A DNA stretch of 64,000 nt from Anaerolineae bacterium (GTDB taxonomy: Bacteria > Chloroflexota > Anaerolineae > Aggregatilineales > Phototrophicaceae), in NCBI GenBank assembly GCA_022822305.1, contig JAJEBY010000016.1:682001-746000 (forward strand), given 5' to 3'. The notes beneath the pieces were generated by a model. The model was given only the letters and a program-made list of their open reading frames with translations, made no database searches and had not been told where the DNA came from. The position numbers and the translations under genes are program-made. Each line of letters opens with the position of its first letter. Position 1 is the stretch's first letter. This document shows, piece after piece, positions 34,178 to 45,000 of the stretch.

Positions 34178-35420
34178 TCGCAAGCGCGTCGTGCTCACCG
34201 GCGTCGGATTGGTTTCTCCTTTGGGTTGCAAAGACGACTATTGGGACGCTCTTGCTCGCGGCGAATCCGGCATACGCGTGCTTCAGTACACCGACATTGA
34301 ACACATTGATGTGAAGATCGGCGGCGAGGTGCTCGATTTCGATTCTTCAGCGTACATACCTCCCAAAGAGGCGCGCCGCATGGGACGGGCCACGCGATTC
34401 GCTATCGTGACAGCTTTCCAGGCATTGGAGGACGCGGGCCTGCGCAGCGACGACGTCCGTGAGAACGGCGAGCGTGTGGCTACCATCATTGGCACAACAT
34501 TGGGCAGTTACGAGATTGGTGAAACGGGCATCCGCTCCTGGAAAGCATCCGGCTACAAGCGGGCCAACCCGACCAGCATCATCAATGCTTTGCCGAATAT
34601 GCCGGGTCATTATGTCAGCCGCATGATGGGCGCCGTGGGACCGCTGGTCACGCCGTCGGTGGCGTGCGCGACAGGCATACAGGCGGTCGGACAGGCTGCC
34701 GACCTGATCCAGATGGGCAGGTGTGATATGGCGATTACCGGCTCGGTGGAATCGGTCATGATGGACTATATGTTGGCCGGGTTTAGCTCCACGCGCGCTT
34801 TGACACGCGACTACAATGACAATCCGTCCGCGGCCAGCCGGCCGTTTGATGCGGAACGTTCCGGATTTGTGTTGAGCGAGGGCGGCGCGATATTCATCAT
34901 GGAGAGCCTTGAGCATGCCCTTCAGCGAGACGCGCCGATATACGCGGAAGTTTTGGGTTACGCGAATTCGTCGGATGCTTATCATGTGGCGGCGCCGGAT
35001 CCCGAGGGTACGGGCGCGCGGCGTTCAATGCAGTGGGCGCTGGACGATGCCAAGGTCAATGCCGGCGACATTGAGTACATCAATGCGCATGGATCATCGA
35101 CGCCGGCCAATGATGTCATCGAAACCAGGGCGATAAAACAGGTATTTGGCGAGGAGGCTTATCAGATTCCGGTCAGCTCCACCAAGAGCATGATCGGCCA
35201 CGCTATGGCGGGCTGCGGCTCGCTTGAGCTTTCCGCGTGCATCATGACCTTGCAGCGTGAGCTGCTGCACCCGACCATCAACTATGACACACCCGATCCC
35301 GAATGTGACCTCGACTATGTGCCGAATGTCGCTCGCGAAGCGCCCGGCATCAACATGGTGATGTCGAACAGCTTTGGTCTGGGCGGTCAGAACGCGTCGG
35401 TGGTCATTGCGCGCATTTAG
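34158..35420 (+). CDS. fabF: Beta-ketoacyl-ACP synthase II
   Basis: Elongating condensing enzyme of type II fatty acid synthesis, 420 residues. Nucleophile Cys170 is in TPSVACATGIQ, the first His in YINAHGSSTPANDV and the second His in STKSMIGHAMAG. The N-terminus VVLTGVGLVSPLG is typical. I chose the ATG at 34158, 20 nt inside the end of plsX; the open frame extends back to 34059, but that part is out-of-frame plsX. It works with ACP, encoded at 50.3 kb. It is followed by trmFO after 18 nt. Confidence 0.96.
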   Translation: MQLTRNNRKRVVLTGVGLVSPLGCKDDYWDALARGESGIRVLQYTDIEHIDVKIGGEVLDFDSSAYIPPKEARRMGRATRFAIVTAFQALEDAGLRSDDVRENGERVATIIGTTLGSYEIGETGIRSWKASGYKRANPTSIINALPNMPGHYVSRMMGAVGPLVTPSVACATGIQAVGQAADLIQMGRCDMAITGSVESVMMDYMLAGFSSTRALTRDYNDNPSAASRPFDAERSGFVLSEGGAIFIMESLEHALQRDAPIYAEVLGYANSSDAYHVAAPDPEGTGARRSMQWALDDAKVNAGDIEYINAHGSSTPANDVIETRAIKQVFGEEAYQIPVSSTKSMIGHAMAGCGSLELSACIMTLQRELLHPTINYDTPDPECDLDYVPNVAREAPGINMVMSNSFGLGGQNASVVIARI

Positions 35421-35438
35421 CAATCCGGAGACCGAATA

Positions 35439-36818
35439 ATGCATGCTGTGACCGTCATTGGCGGTGGCCTGGCTGGCAGCGAAGCGGCCTGGCAACTTGC
35501 AGAGCGCGGACATCAAGTCCTGCTGTATGAGATGCGTCCGCGGAAAACGACCGGCGCTCATGTCAGTGATCGACTGGCCGAGCTCGTTTGCAGCAATTCG
35601 CTCGGTTCGAAACTGACGGACCGCGCAACTGGCATGCTGCAAAGCGAAATGAAGTTGCTCGGCTCGCTGTTGATGCGATGCGCGGAGGAATGCGCGGTGC
35701 CCGCCGGCGGCGCCTTGGCGGTTGATCGGGAGAGATTTGCCGGGCTGGTCACGCGTCACATCGTCGAGCACGCCAACATTGCTCTCGTTCGTGAAGAGAT
35801 GAAGTCGCTTCCCCTGGATCGTCCGGCAATCGTCGCCACTGGTCCCTTGACCTCACCTGCCCTGTCAGACGCGATTGCCGAGCTCTCGGGCGAGCAGTAT
35901 TTGTACTTTTATGACGCAATTTCGCCCATCGTAGCGGCCAATAGCATCGACATGTCGCGCGCCTTTATCGGCAGTCGCTATGGGCGGGGCGACAATGACG
36001 ATGGCGACTACATCAATTGTCCGCTGGAAAAGGCTGACTACACTCGCTTTGTCGAAGCGCTCAAGAGGGCGGAGACGATTGAACTGCGCGATTTCGAACG
36101 AGAGGATCCGCACTTTTTTGAAGGCTGCGTCCCGATAGAACAACTGGCCAAGCGCGGCGACGAAACGCTGGCCTACGGTCCGATGCGGCCAGTCGGCTTG
36201 ACCAATCCGCATACGGGGCGCCGGCCCCATGCCGTCGTGCAGCTGCGCAAGGACAATTTGGCCGGCAGTCTCTACAATATTGTCGGCTTCCAAACTAATA
36301 TACGCTGGAAGCGGCAACGGGAGATCTTGCGCCTGATCCCTGGCCTGGAAAGCGCTGAGTTTCTGCGGCTGGGTCAAATGCATCGGAATACTTTTCTGAA
36401 TGCGCCGGCGCTATTGCATCAGACGATGCGCTTTCGGGGGCAGGCATGGCTTTACTTCGCCGGGCAGATCACCGGCGTCGAAGGGTATGTCGGGAATTTG
36501 GCGACGGGATTCGTGGCTGCGCTCAATCTTTCGCGCCAGTTGCAGGGCTTGGATCCGTGGCTGCCGCCAGTAGAAAGTATGATTGGCGCGCTCTGCCATT
36601 ATGTCACGCATTGCGCCGTTGAAGATTTCCAGCCTATGAAAGCGAATTTAGGCATCCTGCCGCCATTGCCAAATCGAATCAAGAATAAGGCGCAGCGCAA
36701 AGCCGCCTATGCGGAGCGGGCGATGCAGCGCATGCTCGATTCACTCAGCAGCCTCGATGACGACCTGATACAAGGCCAAGCGCGCCGGGCCCGCATCCAA
36801 GACCATGTCAACGTTTGA
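35439..36818 (+). CDS. trmFO: tRNA m5U54 methyltransferase, folate/FAD-dependent
   Basis: Methylates U54 in the T-loop of tRNA using methylenetetrahydrofolate and FADH2, 459 residues. The FAD-binding GxGxxG is IGGGLAGSEAAWQLAERGH. It is followed by LYEMRP, HVSDRLAELVCSNSLGS with the catalytic Cys, GGALAVDRERFA, YDAISPIV, NCPLEKADY, GCVPIEQLAKRG, FQTNIRWKRQREILRLIPGLE and GVEGYVGNLATGF near the C-terminus. All standard TrmFO (Gid) elements are present. The hflX start lies 14 nt inside its end. Confidence 0.97.
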   Translation: MHAVTVIGGGLAGSEAAWQLAERGHQVLLYEMRPRKTTGAHVSDRLAELVCSNSLGSKLTDRATGMLQSEMKLLGSLLMRCAEECAVPAGGALAVDRERFAGLVTRHIVEHANIALVREEMKSLPLDRPAIVATGPLTSPALSDAIAELSGEQYLYFYDAISPIVAANSIDMSRAFIGSRYGRGDNDDGDYINCPLEKADYTRFVEALKRAETIELRDFEREDPHFFEGCVPIEQLAKRGDETLAYGPMRPVGLTNPHTGRRPHAVVQLRKDNLAGSLYNIVGFQTNIRWKRQREILRLIPGLESAEFLRLGQMHRNTFLNAPALLHQTMRFRGQAWLYFAGQITGVEGYVGNLATGFVAALNLSRQLQGLDPWLPPVESMIGALCHYVTHCAVEDFQPMKANLGILPPLPNRIKNKAQRKAAYAERAMQRMLDSLSSLDDDLIQGQARRARIQDHVNV

Positions 36819-38127
36819 ATCCGACATTTCCCAACGATCAGCGCGCGGTTATCTGATTGGCGTTGCGCTTCAACAGGCGTCGTCGCCGTTCTCCTTCGAG
36901 GAATCCTTGACGGAGCTGGCGTTGCTGGCGGATACGGCCGGCATAGACGTGGTCGGACAGACTTACCAGCGGGCAAAGCAAATCAACCCAAAGACCTTCA
37001 TCGGCAAGGGCAAATTGCAGGAGGCAATCGACGACGTCAGATATCTGGACGCCAACCTGGTCATATTCGATGATGAGCTTTCGCCGCGTCATCAGCGCGA
37101 GTTGGAAAAGCAATTTGGCGAGACGGTGCGACTGCTGGACCGTTCGAGTTTGATTTTGGATATTTTTGCGCAGCATGCGCGGACGCGAGAAGGCGCGCTC
37201 CAAGTTGAGCTGGCGCAATACGAATATCTGCTGCCGCGCTTGACACGACAATGGACGCACCTCGCGCGACAAGCGGGTGGCGGCGGCGCCAGGGGCGGAT
37301 CTGGAGGGGTTGGGCTGCGCGGACCTGGCGAGACCCAATTGGAGGTCGATCGCCGAGAGATATCGCGCAAGATCACCAAGTTACGGCGGGATCTGGAACA
37401 GGTGCGTTCGCATCGGCGATTGCATCGCGACCGACGACGGCGATCGGGGCTGCCACTGGTGGCGTTGGCGGGATACACCAATGCCGGCAAATCCACCTTG
37501 ATCAATGCGTTGTCCGATTCGAATGTATATGTGGCCGATCAGCTTTTCGCCACGCTTGATCCGACAACCCGGCGCATTCAGTTGCCGGACCAAGCGGAGA
37601 TGCTGCTGACCGACACCGTTGGATTCATTCAGAAGCTGCCTACCACGCTCATCGCCGCTTTCCGCGCCACGCTCGAAGAAGTGGTGGAAGCCGACCTGCT
37701 TTTGCACGTAGTGGATATCAGCCACGACAGCGCGTTGCGGCAAATCGACGCGGTGGAAGACACCCTCGCCGAAATCGATGCGTCGGCGATGCCGAGGATA
37801 CTCGTCTTGAACAAGATCGACCAAGTTGAAGCGGCGCTCAATGAACTGCCGCTGGTTGACGGATACGAGCACATCGTATCGATTTCGGCAAAACAGCGTC
37901 ATGGTCTTGACAATCTGTTAGCCGCCATACGCGACGTGCTGCGACGCCGGGAAACGACGCTGCAAGTGCTGCTGCCTTACAGCGCCGGCAAGGAATACTC
38001 CAGCCTGTATAACAAGGGGTACGTAAAAGGCGAGACCTCAGCTGCTGACGGATGGTTGTTGACGCTGCGGGTGCCAGCGTCGGTCAGCGGATTCTATCGC
38101 CAGTTTGCCATCGAACCCGGCGACTGA
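36805..38127 (+). CDS. hflX: GTPase HflX
   Basis: Ribosome-associated GTPase that splits stalled or heat-damaged 70S ribosomes, 440 residues. The N-terminal HflX domain contains KTFIGKGKLQE and FDDELSPRHQRELE. A Gly-rich linker follows (GGGARGGSGGVGLRGPGETQ, a family signature). The GTPase domain has ALAGYTNAGKSTL (G1), LTDTVGFI (G3) and LNKID (G4). The C-terminal region carries the usual LLPYSAGKEYSSLY. It overlaps trmFO by 14 nt. Confidence 0.97.
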   Translation: MSTFESDISQRSARGYLIGVALQQASSPFSFEESLTELALLADTAGIDVVGQTYQRAKQINPKTFIGKGKLQEAIDDVRYLDANLVIFDDELSPRHQRELEKQFGETVRLLDRSSLILDIFAQHARTREGALQVELAQYEYLLPRLTRQWTHLARQAGGGGARGGSGGVGLRGPGETQLEVDRREISRKITKLRRDLEQVRSHRRLHRDRRRRSGLPLVALAGYTNAGKSTLINALSDSNVYVADQLFATLDPTTRRIQLPDQAEMLLTDTVGFIQKLPTTLIAAFRATLEEVVEADLLLHVVDISHDSALRQIDAVEDTLAEIDASAMPRILVLNKIDQVEAALNELPLVDGYEHIVSISAKQRHGLDNLLAAIRDVLRRRETTLQVLLPYSAGKEYSSLYNKGYVKGETSAADGWLLTLRVPASVSGFYRQFAIEPGD

Positions 38128-38151
38128 CAATCAGTCGTGGTATCTGATAGC

Positions 38152-39129
38152 TCAAGTTGGCAGCTGCGCCCAGTAGATTTCCGGCCGATAGCGACTATGC
38201 AGGAAGAGACGCAGGTCGGATGAAAGCGCCAGCGCAATCGGCGCCGGAATATCGGAGAAGACGACCATCTCAACATCCGCGTTGTCGCAGCCTTGCTCGA
38301 GGCAACTCAAGGGATCGATACGCCCGACTACGCCGCGTGTCCCCAGCGCATAAGCGAAATACAGAAGATCATCTTGACCCAGCTCGATATTGGTGACATT
38401 TTGCAGGCCGCTCACCAGAGGTTTGGGCTGGGAGAAACCACCATCGTCCAGCGCTTGCAGCCATTCAATGCCGCGGCGGGCGCTGCCGCCATTGGCGAAA
38501 TAGACGCGATTTTCGTCGCTGGCAATGCCCGTCGGCGAGCGCAATTCGCTGGTTATGGTTTCAGTCTGGCCAGATTCATCGACCTGTAGAATTGCGTTCA
38601 GATTTGTATCGGTGATCAAGAGAGATGCTTGATCGAATCGCGTGATTCCCCAGGGCGCGCCAAACTGATCGCTGACGGTGATCGGCGCCTGACGGTCCTG
38701 ATCCACCCTCACCAACGACTCGCTTTCTGGATCGGGCACCCAGATGCGAAAGGCATCGGCGTCGCCTTCAATCAACATGCTGTTGCCGTTCTTGACGCCA
38801 AAAACGAAGGTGATGGTATCGCCGTTGACGTCGTCGATTTTGTAGATCGTCCAGTCGCCATTGCAGACGGTGTACAGGTGCTCGTCAAACCAGAACATCG
38901 CATTGGGCCGTTGTACATTCCCCACCAACAGATTGAGATCACTCTGCAAGTATGGTTGCGGAAGCGGCGCCGGCCCCGGCTTGTCAGCGCTGATCTCGGC
39001 TGCAGAATCCGCGACTGCGGCTGTCGCGGTAGCTTCGGCTGTTGGCGTGGGCGACGGTTCAGCTTGCGCATTGGCAAAGCTCGCGGCAATACAAAGCCAG
39101 CAAAATACAGCGAATCTGATGTAGTTCAT
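38152..39129 (-). CDS. Secreted beta-propeller (NHL/SMP-30-like) protein
   Basis: About 325 residues from the ATG at 39127-39129. A signal peptide (hydrophobic residues 4-20, cleavage after ANAQA) and a Pro/Thr/Ala-rich linker (about 22-60) precede a repetitive beta domain. The repeats resemble propeller blades: WIYKIDDVNGDTI-like, GAPWGITRFDQASLLITDTNLNAILQVDESG, SPTGIASDENRVYFANGG, NVTNIELGQDDLLYFAYALG. Two Cys in SCLEQGCDNADVE may form a disulfide. The role is unknown. It is convergent with hflX. Confidence 0.75.
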   Translation of the reverse strand: MNYIRFAVFCWLCIAASFANAQAEPSPTPTAEATATAAVADSAAEISADKPGPAPLPQPYLQSDLNLLVGNVQRPNAMFWFDEHLYTVCNGDWTIYKIDDVNGDTITFVFGVKNGNSMLIEGDADAFRIWVPDPESESLVRVDQDRQAPITVSDQFGAPWGITRFDQASLLITDTNLNAILQVDESGQTETITSELRSPTGIASDENRVYFANGGSARRGIEWLQALDDGGFSQPKPLVSGLQNVTNIELGQDDLLYFAYALGTRGVVGRIDPLSCLEQGCDNADVEMVVFSDIPAPIALALSSDLRLFLHSRYRPEIYWAQLPT

Positions 39130-39237
39130 GGGCAGGAGTCTGCTCGTCGGAGAGTGTCGGGTGTATCGAACCATTCGATTTCGACCAGTATTCTACATCA
39201 CATCCCTGATTGGAGATAGTTTCAAGAACTCGTGTGG

Positions 39238-39265
39238 TTGCCCTCCATTTTAGAGGACGTATAAC
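39238..39265 (+). promoter_or_regulatory. Putative promoter upstream of the RNA methyltransferase
   Basis: TTGCCC (39238-39243), a 16-nt spacer and TATAAC (39260-39265), 67 nt before the start at 39333. Confidence 0.45.
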
Positions 39266-39332
39266 TATACGCGAGTATCATAAGAGTCATGATTGGGATT
39301 CTCCCCATTAATCAAAACTTGGCAACGGCGAT

Positions 39333-40412
39333 ATGCCGACTGAGCGACAGGTCAAGAGCGTGACGCATGGCGACTACCGAGCGTATGAAGTCGAAATAAT
39401 CCCCGGCATCGAATCGGTCGCCATTGACGAGTTGAGGTCGCGCTATCGGGGAGACATCGAGCGACTGCATCAGACGCGGCCGGGATTCGCGCGTTTTGAC
39501 TTTCGCGGCGATCCTGAGCGAATGCGGCAGTTGCGTTCGGTGGTCGCCGTCTACGAGATTCATCAGTTTGACGTCCCGCGTCCCAAGGCGCTGCTCGGGC
39601 ATCAGCACTTCACCAGATTGCTGGGTATCCTGCGTCAGATTGTCGACGGTTTTTCACATACGCGGCCGTCATTGGGGATCGGCGCCGCCGGCAGCGGTTC
39701 CGCGGTGATTCGACGGCTCAAACACGAACTGGCCGAGGCGCTTGGCTTGCCTATTTCAGACGATGGCAAGGGCGAGCTTTTCTTGCGCTTGGTCCGGGCA
39801 GCCAACCGAGACGCCTGGGAAGTACTGCCGCGATTGACCGAACAGCCGCTGTCGAAACGGCCTTGGCGCGCGGTCGATGTGCCCGGCGCTTTGAATGGAA
39901 CGGTCGCCTTTGCCATGACTCGGCTGGGCTCTCCCAAGGCGGGAGAGCGGGTTCTTAATCTTTGCGCCGGCACCGCGACAATTGTGATTGAGCATGCGAT
40001 ATCCGGTCAGTCTGCATTGTCACTGGCTATCGACAACTCGCCGCAGATGCTGGAGGCTGCAATGCTGAATCTGCAGTCTAGCCGCAATTCGGCACAAGTT
40101 CAGCTGGCGCAGGCTGATGCCGTTTGCGTGCCGCTTGCGGCGGGAACAGTGGATCGGCTTTATGCGGATTTGCCATTTGGCAATCACATCGGATCGCATC
40201 AAGACAATGTGCAAATGTATCCCAAGCTGCTGAGGGAAGCGGCGCGCGTAGCAAAGGCAGAGGCTGAATTCGTACTGCTGACGCACGAAATCGTTTTACT
40301 GCGCCGGCTGTTAACGGCATCGGACTGGTTTATTGACGCCGAGCGGAAGATCAACCTGGCCGGCTTGCACCCGCGCCTATTTGTGCTCAAACGGAAATCG
40401 AATACGATATAG
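39333..40412 (+). CDS. THUMP-type RNA methyltransferase (Trm14/TrmN-like)
   Basis: 359 residues. The N-terminal region (to about 160) looks like an NFLD/THUMP RNA-binding unit (YEVEIIPGIESVAIDEL at the start, FTRLLGILRQIV). A Rossmann methyltransferase follows, with SAM motif VLNLCAGTATIVIEHA (about 208), an acidic LAIDNS, and the catalytic DLPFGNHIGSH. In this family the N/DPPF motif takes the form DLPFG, as in tRNA guanine-N2 methyltransferases of the Trm14/TrmN group. The predicted target is therefore a guanine in tRNA (inference). The downstream lipoprotein gene starts 28 nt later. Confidence 0.82.
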   Translation: MPTERQVKSVTHGDYRAYEVEIIPGIESVAIDELRSRYRGDIERLHQTRPGFARFDFRGDPERMRQLRSVVAVYEIHQFDVPRPKALLGHQHFTRLLGILRQIVDGFSHTRPSLGIGAAGSGSAVIRRLKHELAEALGLPISDDGKGELFLRLVRAANRDAWEVLPRLTEQPLSKRPWRAVDVPGALNGTVAFAMTRLGSPKAGERVLNLCAGTATIVIEHAISGQSALSLAIDNSPQMLEAAMLNLQSSRNSAQVQLAQADAVCVPLAAGTVDRLYADLPFGNHIGSHQDNVQMYPKLLREAARVAKAEAEFVLLTHEIVLLRRLLTASDWFIDAERKINLAGLHPRLFVLKRKSNTI

Positions 40413-40440
40413 ATTGGATGAACCCCAGACGAGTTTTCGC

Positions 40441-42036
40441 ATGTTGATCCGCGTGTTTAGCATAGTTGTCTTCGCGATTGCGCTGGTCAGTTGCAGCGGC
40501 TTGGGAGAAGAAGATGTCATTTCAGCCGTTGTCATCGCGGACGGAGACGAACAGACTTTGACATTCTCGTCAATAATCACTGTCGAAGAGTTGCTGTCCA
40601 GCGCTGATATCACCCTGGGCGAGCGGGATCGCGTCAGTCATCTGCTGAGCTTGCCAATTGTTGACGGCATGCGCGTTACCGTTCGCCGCGTCCGCGAAGC
40701 GCAAGTTTGTCTGCGAGAGCGCCTGCCCTACGAGAGGATTCGATTGCCGTATGAGGCGATCCCGCCGGGCGAGGAACGTCTGGCGCGCGCCGGTCAAGAC
40801 GGCTTGAAGGAATCCTGTTATCGCACCATCCTCGAAGACGATGTCGAGACTGAGCGAAAGCTGATACGACAGCCAATCGTTCTTCAAGAGCCGCAGGCTG
40901 AAATGGTATACGTCGGTCCGTCCAATCCCGTTCCCGATCTGCCGATACCGGGACGCCTGAGTTATATCAACAACAGCACGGTCTGGACGATAAGCGGGAA
41001 TACGGCGGACAAACGGCTATTGGGCGCGACCGAAGGGCTGGACTCGCTGGTGCTATCACAGAATTCGCGAGGGACGCATTTGCTCTACACAAAGGCGTCG
41101 GAGACTACTGGCGAATTCTTGAATGAACTTTGGTTGCTGGATTTTTCTTTCGATTCGCGTCCGGTTAAACTGCCTCCCGGGGATGTGCTCTCCGCGGAGT
41201 GGCGTCCCGGTTCGTCGACAATTATCGCCTATTCCACCGCTGAAGCTGCCGTGGGCAGGATCGGCTGGAAAGCGCTGAACAATCTGTGGCTGATGCAGAT
41301 TGATCAACTATCGGGAACGGCGCGGTCGATCGAGGAGATTGTCCCTGAACATAGCGGCGGTTCCTATGGTTGGTGGGGTACGGCCTATCGTTGGTCGCCG
41401 CTTGGTGATCAATTGGCTTGGGTCAATCCTGAGTCCGTTGGCCTGATAGATCTTGAACGCAAAGGCTTGGTCACGCTGTTGGATTACGCCCCTTTTGATT
41501 CGTCACAAGCCTGGATCTGGTTATCTTCGCTTTCGTGGTCGCCGGATACTCAGTTTCTTGCCACGGTAAGGCATGGCAGTCCCTTGGGCAGCGAACCGCC
41601 CGAGAGCAGCCCGGTCTTTGATTTGGCGGTCACTCGCGCCGATGGTCTGATGTCGGTGGTCGTAAGTTCGTCAGTTGGCATGTGGTCGGGTCCATCGTTT
41701 TCGCCTTGGCTGCCCGGAGAGACCGCTTCTCGAGAGGCAGGGTATTTGGCCTGGCTGCAAGCGCGAGATCCGCACAATAGCAACAACAGCGAGTACGATC
41801 TAATTGTGGCGGATCGAGACGGCAGCAATCAGCGGCTATTGTTCCCGGCGCCGGGCCAGCCAGGCATTCGCAGGACGAACTCGGGATTCAGCGCGCAAGC
41901 TTTGACCTGGAGCCCCGATGGGCGTCTTATCGCGCTCATACATCAAGGCAACCTTTGGCTTGTCGAGGTCCAAAGCAGCGCCGCTCATCAAATCACATTT
42001 GATGGCGGGGCTTCGCGTCCGGTGTGGACAGGGTGA
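40441..42036 (+). CDS. Lipoprotein with DUF348/G5 domains and TolB-like propeller
   Basis: 531 residues. A lipoprotein signal has lipobox LVSC (about residue 18). The N-terminal part (about 25-90) resembles the ubiquitin-like DUF348 domain of resuscitation-promoting and YabE proteins (QTLTFSSIITVEELLSSADITLGERDRV). It is followed by a G5-like domain (about 95-165; ERIRLPYEAIPPG, VETERKLIRQPIVLQEP). The rest is a WD40/TolB-type beta propeller (VLSAEWRPGSSTIIAYST, YRWSPLGDQLAWVN, SLSWSPDTQFLATV, ALTWSPDGRLIALIHQGNLWLVE). It is probably a cell-envelope glycan-binding protein. The stop TGA overlaps the next gene's ATG, so it is coupled to the glycosidase-like/ligase fusion. Confidence 0.85.
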   Translation: MLIRVFSIVVFAIALVSCSGLGEEDVISAVVIADGDEQTLTFSSIITVEELLSSADITLGERDRVSHLLSLPIVDGMRVTVRRVREAQVCLRERLPYERIRLPYEAIPPGEERLARAGQDGLKESCYRTILEDDVETERKLIRQPIVLQEPQAEMVYVGPSNPVPDLPIPGRLSYINNSTVWTISGNTADKRLLGATEGLDSLVLSQNSRGTHLLYTKASETTGEFLNELWLLDFSFDSRPVKLPPGDVLSAEWRPGSSTIIAYSTAEAAVGRIGWKALNNLWLMQIDQLSGTARSIEEIVPEHSGGSYGWWGTAYRWSPLGDQLAWVNPESVGLIDLERKGLVTLLDYAPFDSSQAWIWLSSLSWSPDTQFLATVRHGSPLGSEPPESSPVFDLAVTRADGLMSVVVSSSVGMWSGPSFSPWLPGETASREAGYLAWLQARDPHNSNNSEYDLIVADRDGSNQRLLFPAPGQPGIRRTNSGFSAQALTWSPDGRLIALIHQGNLWLVEVQSSAAHQITFDGGASRPVWTG

Positions 42037-45000
42037 TGCGCCAGTTACTTTTGCTCACAATCGCTTTCTTCATGTTGGCTGGCAGCCTGGTAGCGACGCT
42101 CGGCACGATTCAGCTGCGAGATTCCGAACTTCGCGGTTATGTCGACCCGACCACAGAAAAGGACCTGCCCTTCACTTTGGCGCGTCCGGGCGTCAATGTC
42201 GATCTGCGCCAATATGAGGGCGCGGAGCTGGCGGCAAATCTCGAACAGATCGCCGCGTCGAATTTCGTCTGGATTCGACAGTTCGTCTATTGGGACGACA
42301 TCGAGCCCAGTCCAGGCCAATACGATTGGTCAGTCTGGGACCGAGTGATGAGCGCGCTGCAGCGCTTCCCGCAGCTGGAGCCGGTTGTCGTGTTCATGAA
42401 TACGCCGGCGTGGGCGCGCGTTTCTCATCCAAACATAACGGTCACGAAAACCGCACCGCCCCAAGCGCTGGAAGACTTCGCGCGCTTCGTATCGAGCTTC
42501 GCGAAGCGATATGGCGATACGGCGCACTACTATCAGATCTGGGATGAGCCGAATCTGGACGATGCCTGGGGGATGCTGGAACCGCGTCCGGCTGAATACG
42601 CGGCTTTGCTCAAAGCGGGGGCGGCGGCGATACGGACGGTTGATGATAGGGCAAAGATCGTAGCGGCGGGCCTGGCGCCAACTACCGAAATTAGCGGGCA
42701 GAATATCAGTGATCTGCGCTTCCTCGATGCCATGTACGCTTATGGGGCCGCGAGCGCCATGGATATCGTCGCCGGCAAACCGTACGGATTCGACGAATCG
42801 CCCCTGGATCGGCGCGTCGATGAAGGGCTGCTGAACTTTTCGCGCATTGTTGCGCTGCGCGAGATCACCCTGAAGCATGGCGACGGGCGAAAACCGATTT
42901 GGGCGAGCAATTGGGGTTGGAATTCGCTACCCGCTGACTGGACTGGCGATCGATCGATTTGGGGCAGCGTCAGCGGCGATGAGCAGATCCGCTACACCGT
43001 GCAGGCTTTCGATCGCGCGCATCGCGAGTTACCTTGGCTAGGCGCGATGTTCTTGCATCATTGGCAGCCTGACGCGGCGCCCGACAGCGCGGAATGGGGA
43101 TTCTCGCTGTTGGGGCAAGATGGCGCGCCGTCGCCCTTGCTCGCTGCCATTCAAGCGTATGATTTTCCGTCAGTGGCGCAAAACGGTCTCTTTCATGCCC
43201 GCAACGAACATGCGCGTTATAGCGGCGTCTGGCAATTCAGCGAGTTGGGCGCCGATATCGGCTGGTTGGAAACGAGCGATAGCCGCTTTGAATTCGACTT
43301 TTACGGCAGCGATCTGGCCTTGCTGCTTCGGGAGGGCGATTATGTCGCCTTTCTCTATCCGCGTGTGGACGGGAGACCGGCTAACGCGACGCCTCACGAT
43401 ACCGATGGCAATGCATACGTGTTTTTGCGCAGCAGTTCGCGCGCGCCTGAGCTGAACCTCGTGCCGATCGCGCGTGACCTGCCGTTGGAAGATCATATCC
43501 TCAGCGCCGTTGCCGATCGCGGATGGGATCGCTGGGCGATTGCCGGCTTTGCGGTGAGTTCCGGCAATCTTGAGGCGCTATACGACCGTCAGATTTTTGT
43601 TGGCGTGACGGCAACAGTCATTTCGCTGATCGTCTTCGTGACCGCGCTGTTTCGCGCGCCTTGGAGAGAATACCTGCCACAAATCAGCGGTCTGATTCAC
43701 GGCATCAGCGGGAGTTCGCATCTGCTATTGAGCGGCGTAACATCGATTGTGATGCTCCTTGTCATGTCCTGGACCTGGACAGACCAGCGTCCCGCGATTT
43801 TTGTGCGCGGCGATCTGAATCCGGTTCTGGCCATTGCAACCAGCGGCATAATCTATCGATCTCCCGGATTGATTTTCTTGATCGCGGCCGGCCTGTTTCT
43901 GTTTGTACTCGTATATCACCGGCTGGATACCGGTCTAATTCTCACGCTGTTTTGGGCGCCATTCTTCTTGTATCCCGTCGAACTGTATTTGCTGGCGATG
44001 CCAATGGCGGAAACAATGATCTTGATTACGACTTGCGCGGCGGGATTTCGATTGCTGGTATGGCTGGGCGCCCAGGTGCAGATGTCGAACAGCCATTTTC
44101 GGCTTAGCTGGTCTACTCTGTTCAAGCGGCTGAATGCGATCGACCTGGCTGTGGCGGGAGTGGTGATTGTTGCCGCATGCTCGCTGATCTGGACTCGACG
44201 CCTGGATGTGGCGGTCACCGAGCTGCGCACGCTGATCATCGAGCCCGCGCTCTTCTACGCCATTTTCCGGGCGCTGCGACCGGACAAGGCGATACTCCTG
44301 CGCATGATCATGGCGCTCGTTGCGGCTGCGCTGATAGTGTCCACAATTGGACTCGTAGGCTATTTCTTCGGGGACGCGGTGATCACCGCGGAAGGCGGCG
44401 CCAGGCGTCTGGTCAGTGTATATGGCTCTCCCAACAATGTTGGGCTGCTGCTCGGGCGCGCGCTTCCGTTTCTATTGGCATTCGCGCTGGTCAGCAGCAA
44501 TTCTCGAACGCGGATAGCCGCCGGCGCCGCCCTGCTGATCGTAGCTGTGACGCTGCTGCTCACACAGAGCGTTGGCGCGCTTTTGCTGGGCGCGCCCGCA
44601 GCAGTCGCGGTGGTATTGGTCGCGCATTTCCGCAGGCGCGCGATCATTCCGCTGGCGCTTTTGGGCGTAATCGGCGTCATTGGCTTCGCCTTGCTGACAC
44701 AGGTTTCGGGCCGGTTCGCCAACATTCTGGACTTCAGCAGCGGCACCAACTTCTTGCGTTTGCGACTGTGGGAGAGCTCAATCGAGATGCTTCAGAATCA
44801 CCCGTTCACCGGCATCGGCCTCGATCAGTTTCTGTATATGTATAGTGGCGATTATGTTCGCCCGGATGCGATCTGGGACTTGGATCTGTCGCATCCACAT
44901 AATGTCGTTCTTGACTATTGGACGCGACTGAGCTTTGCCGGACTCGCATTATTTGTCCTCATACAAGCGTCGTTTTGGCGGAGCGCCAAGCGAATGCTTG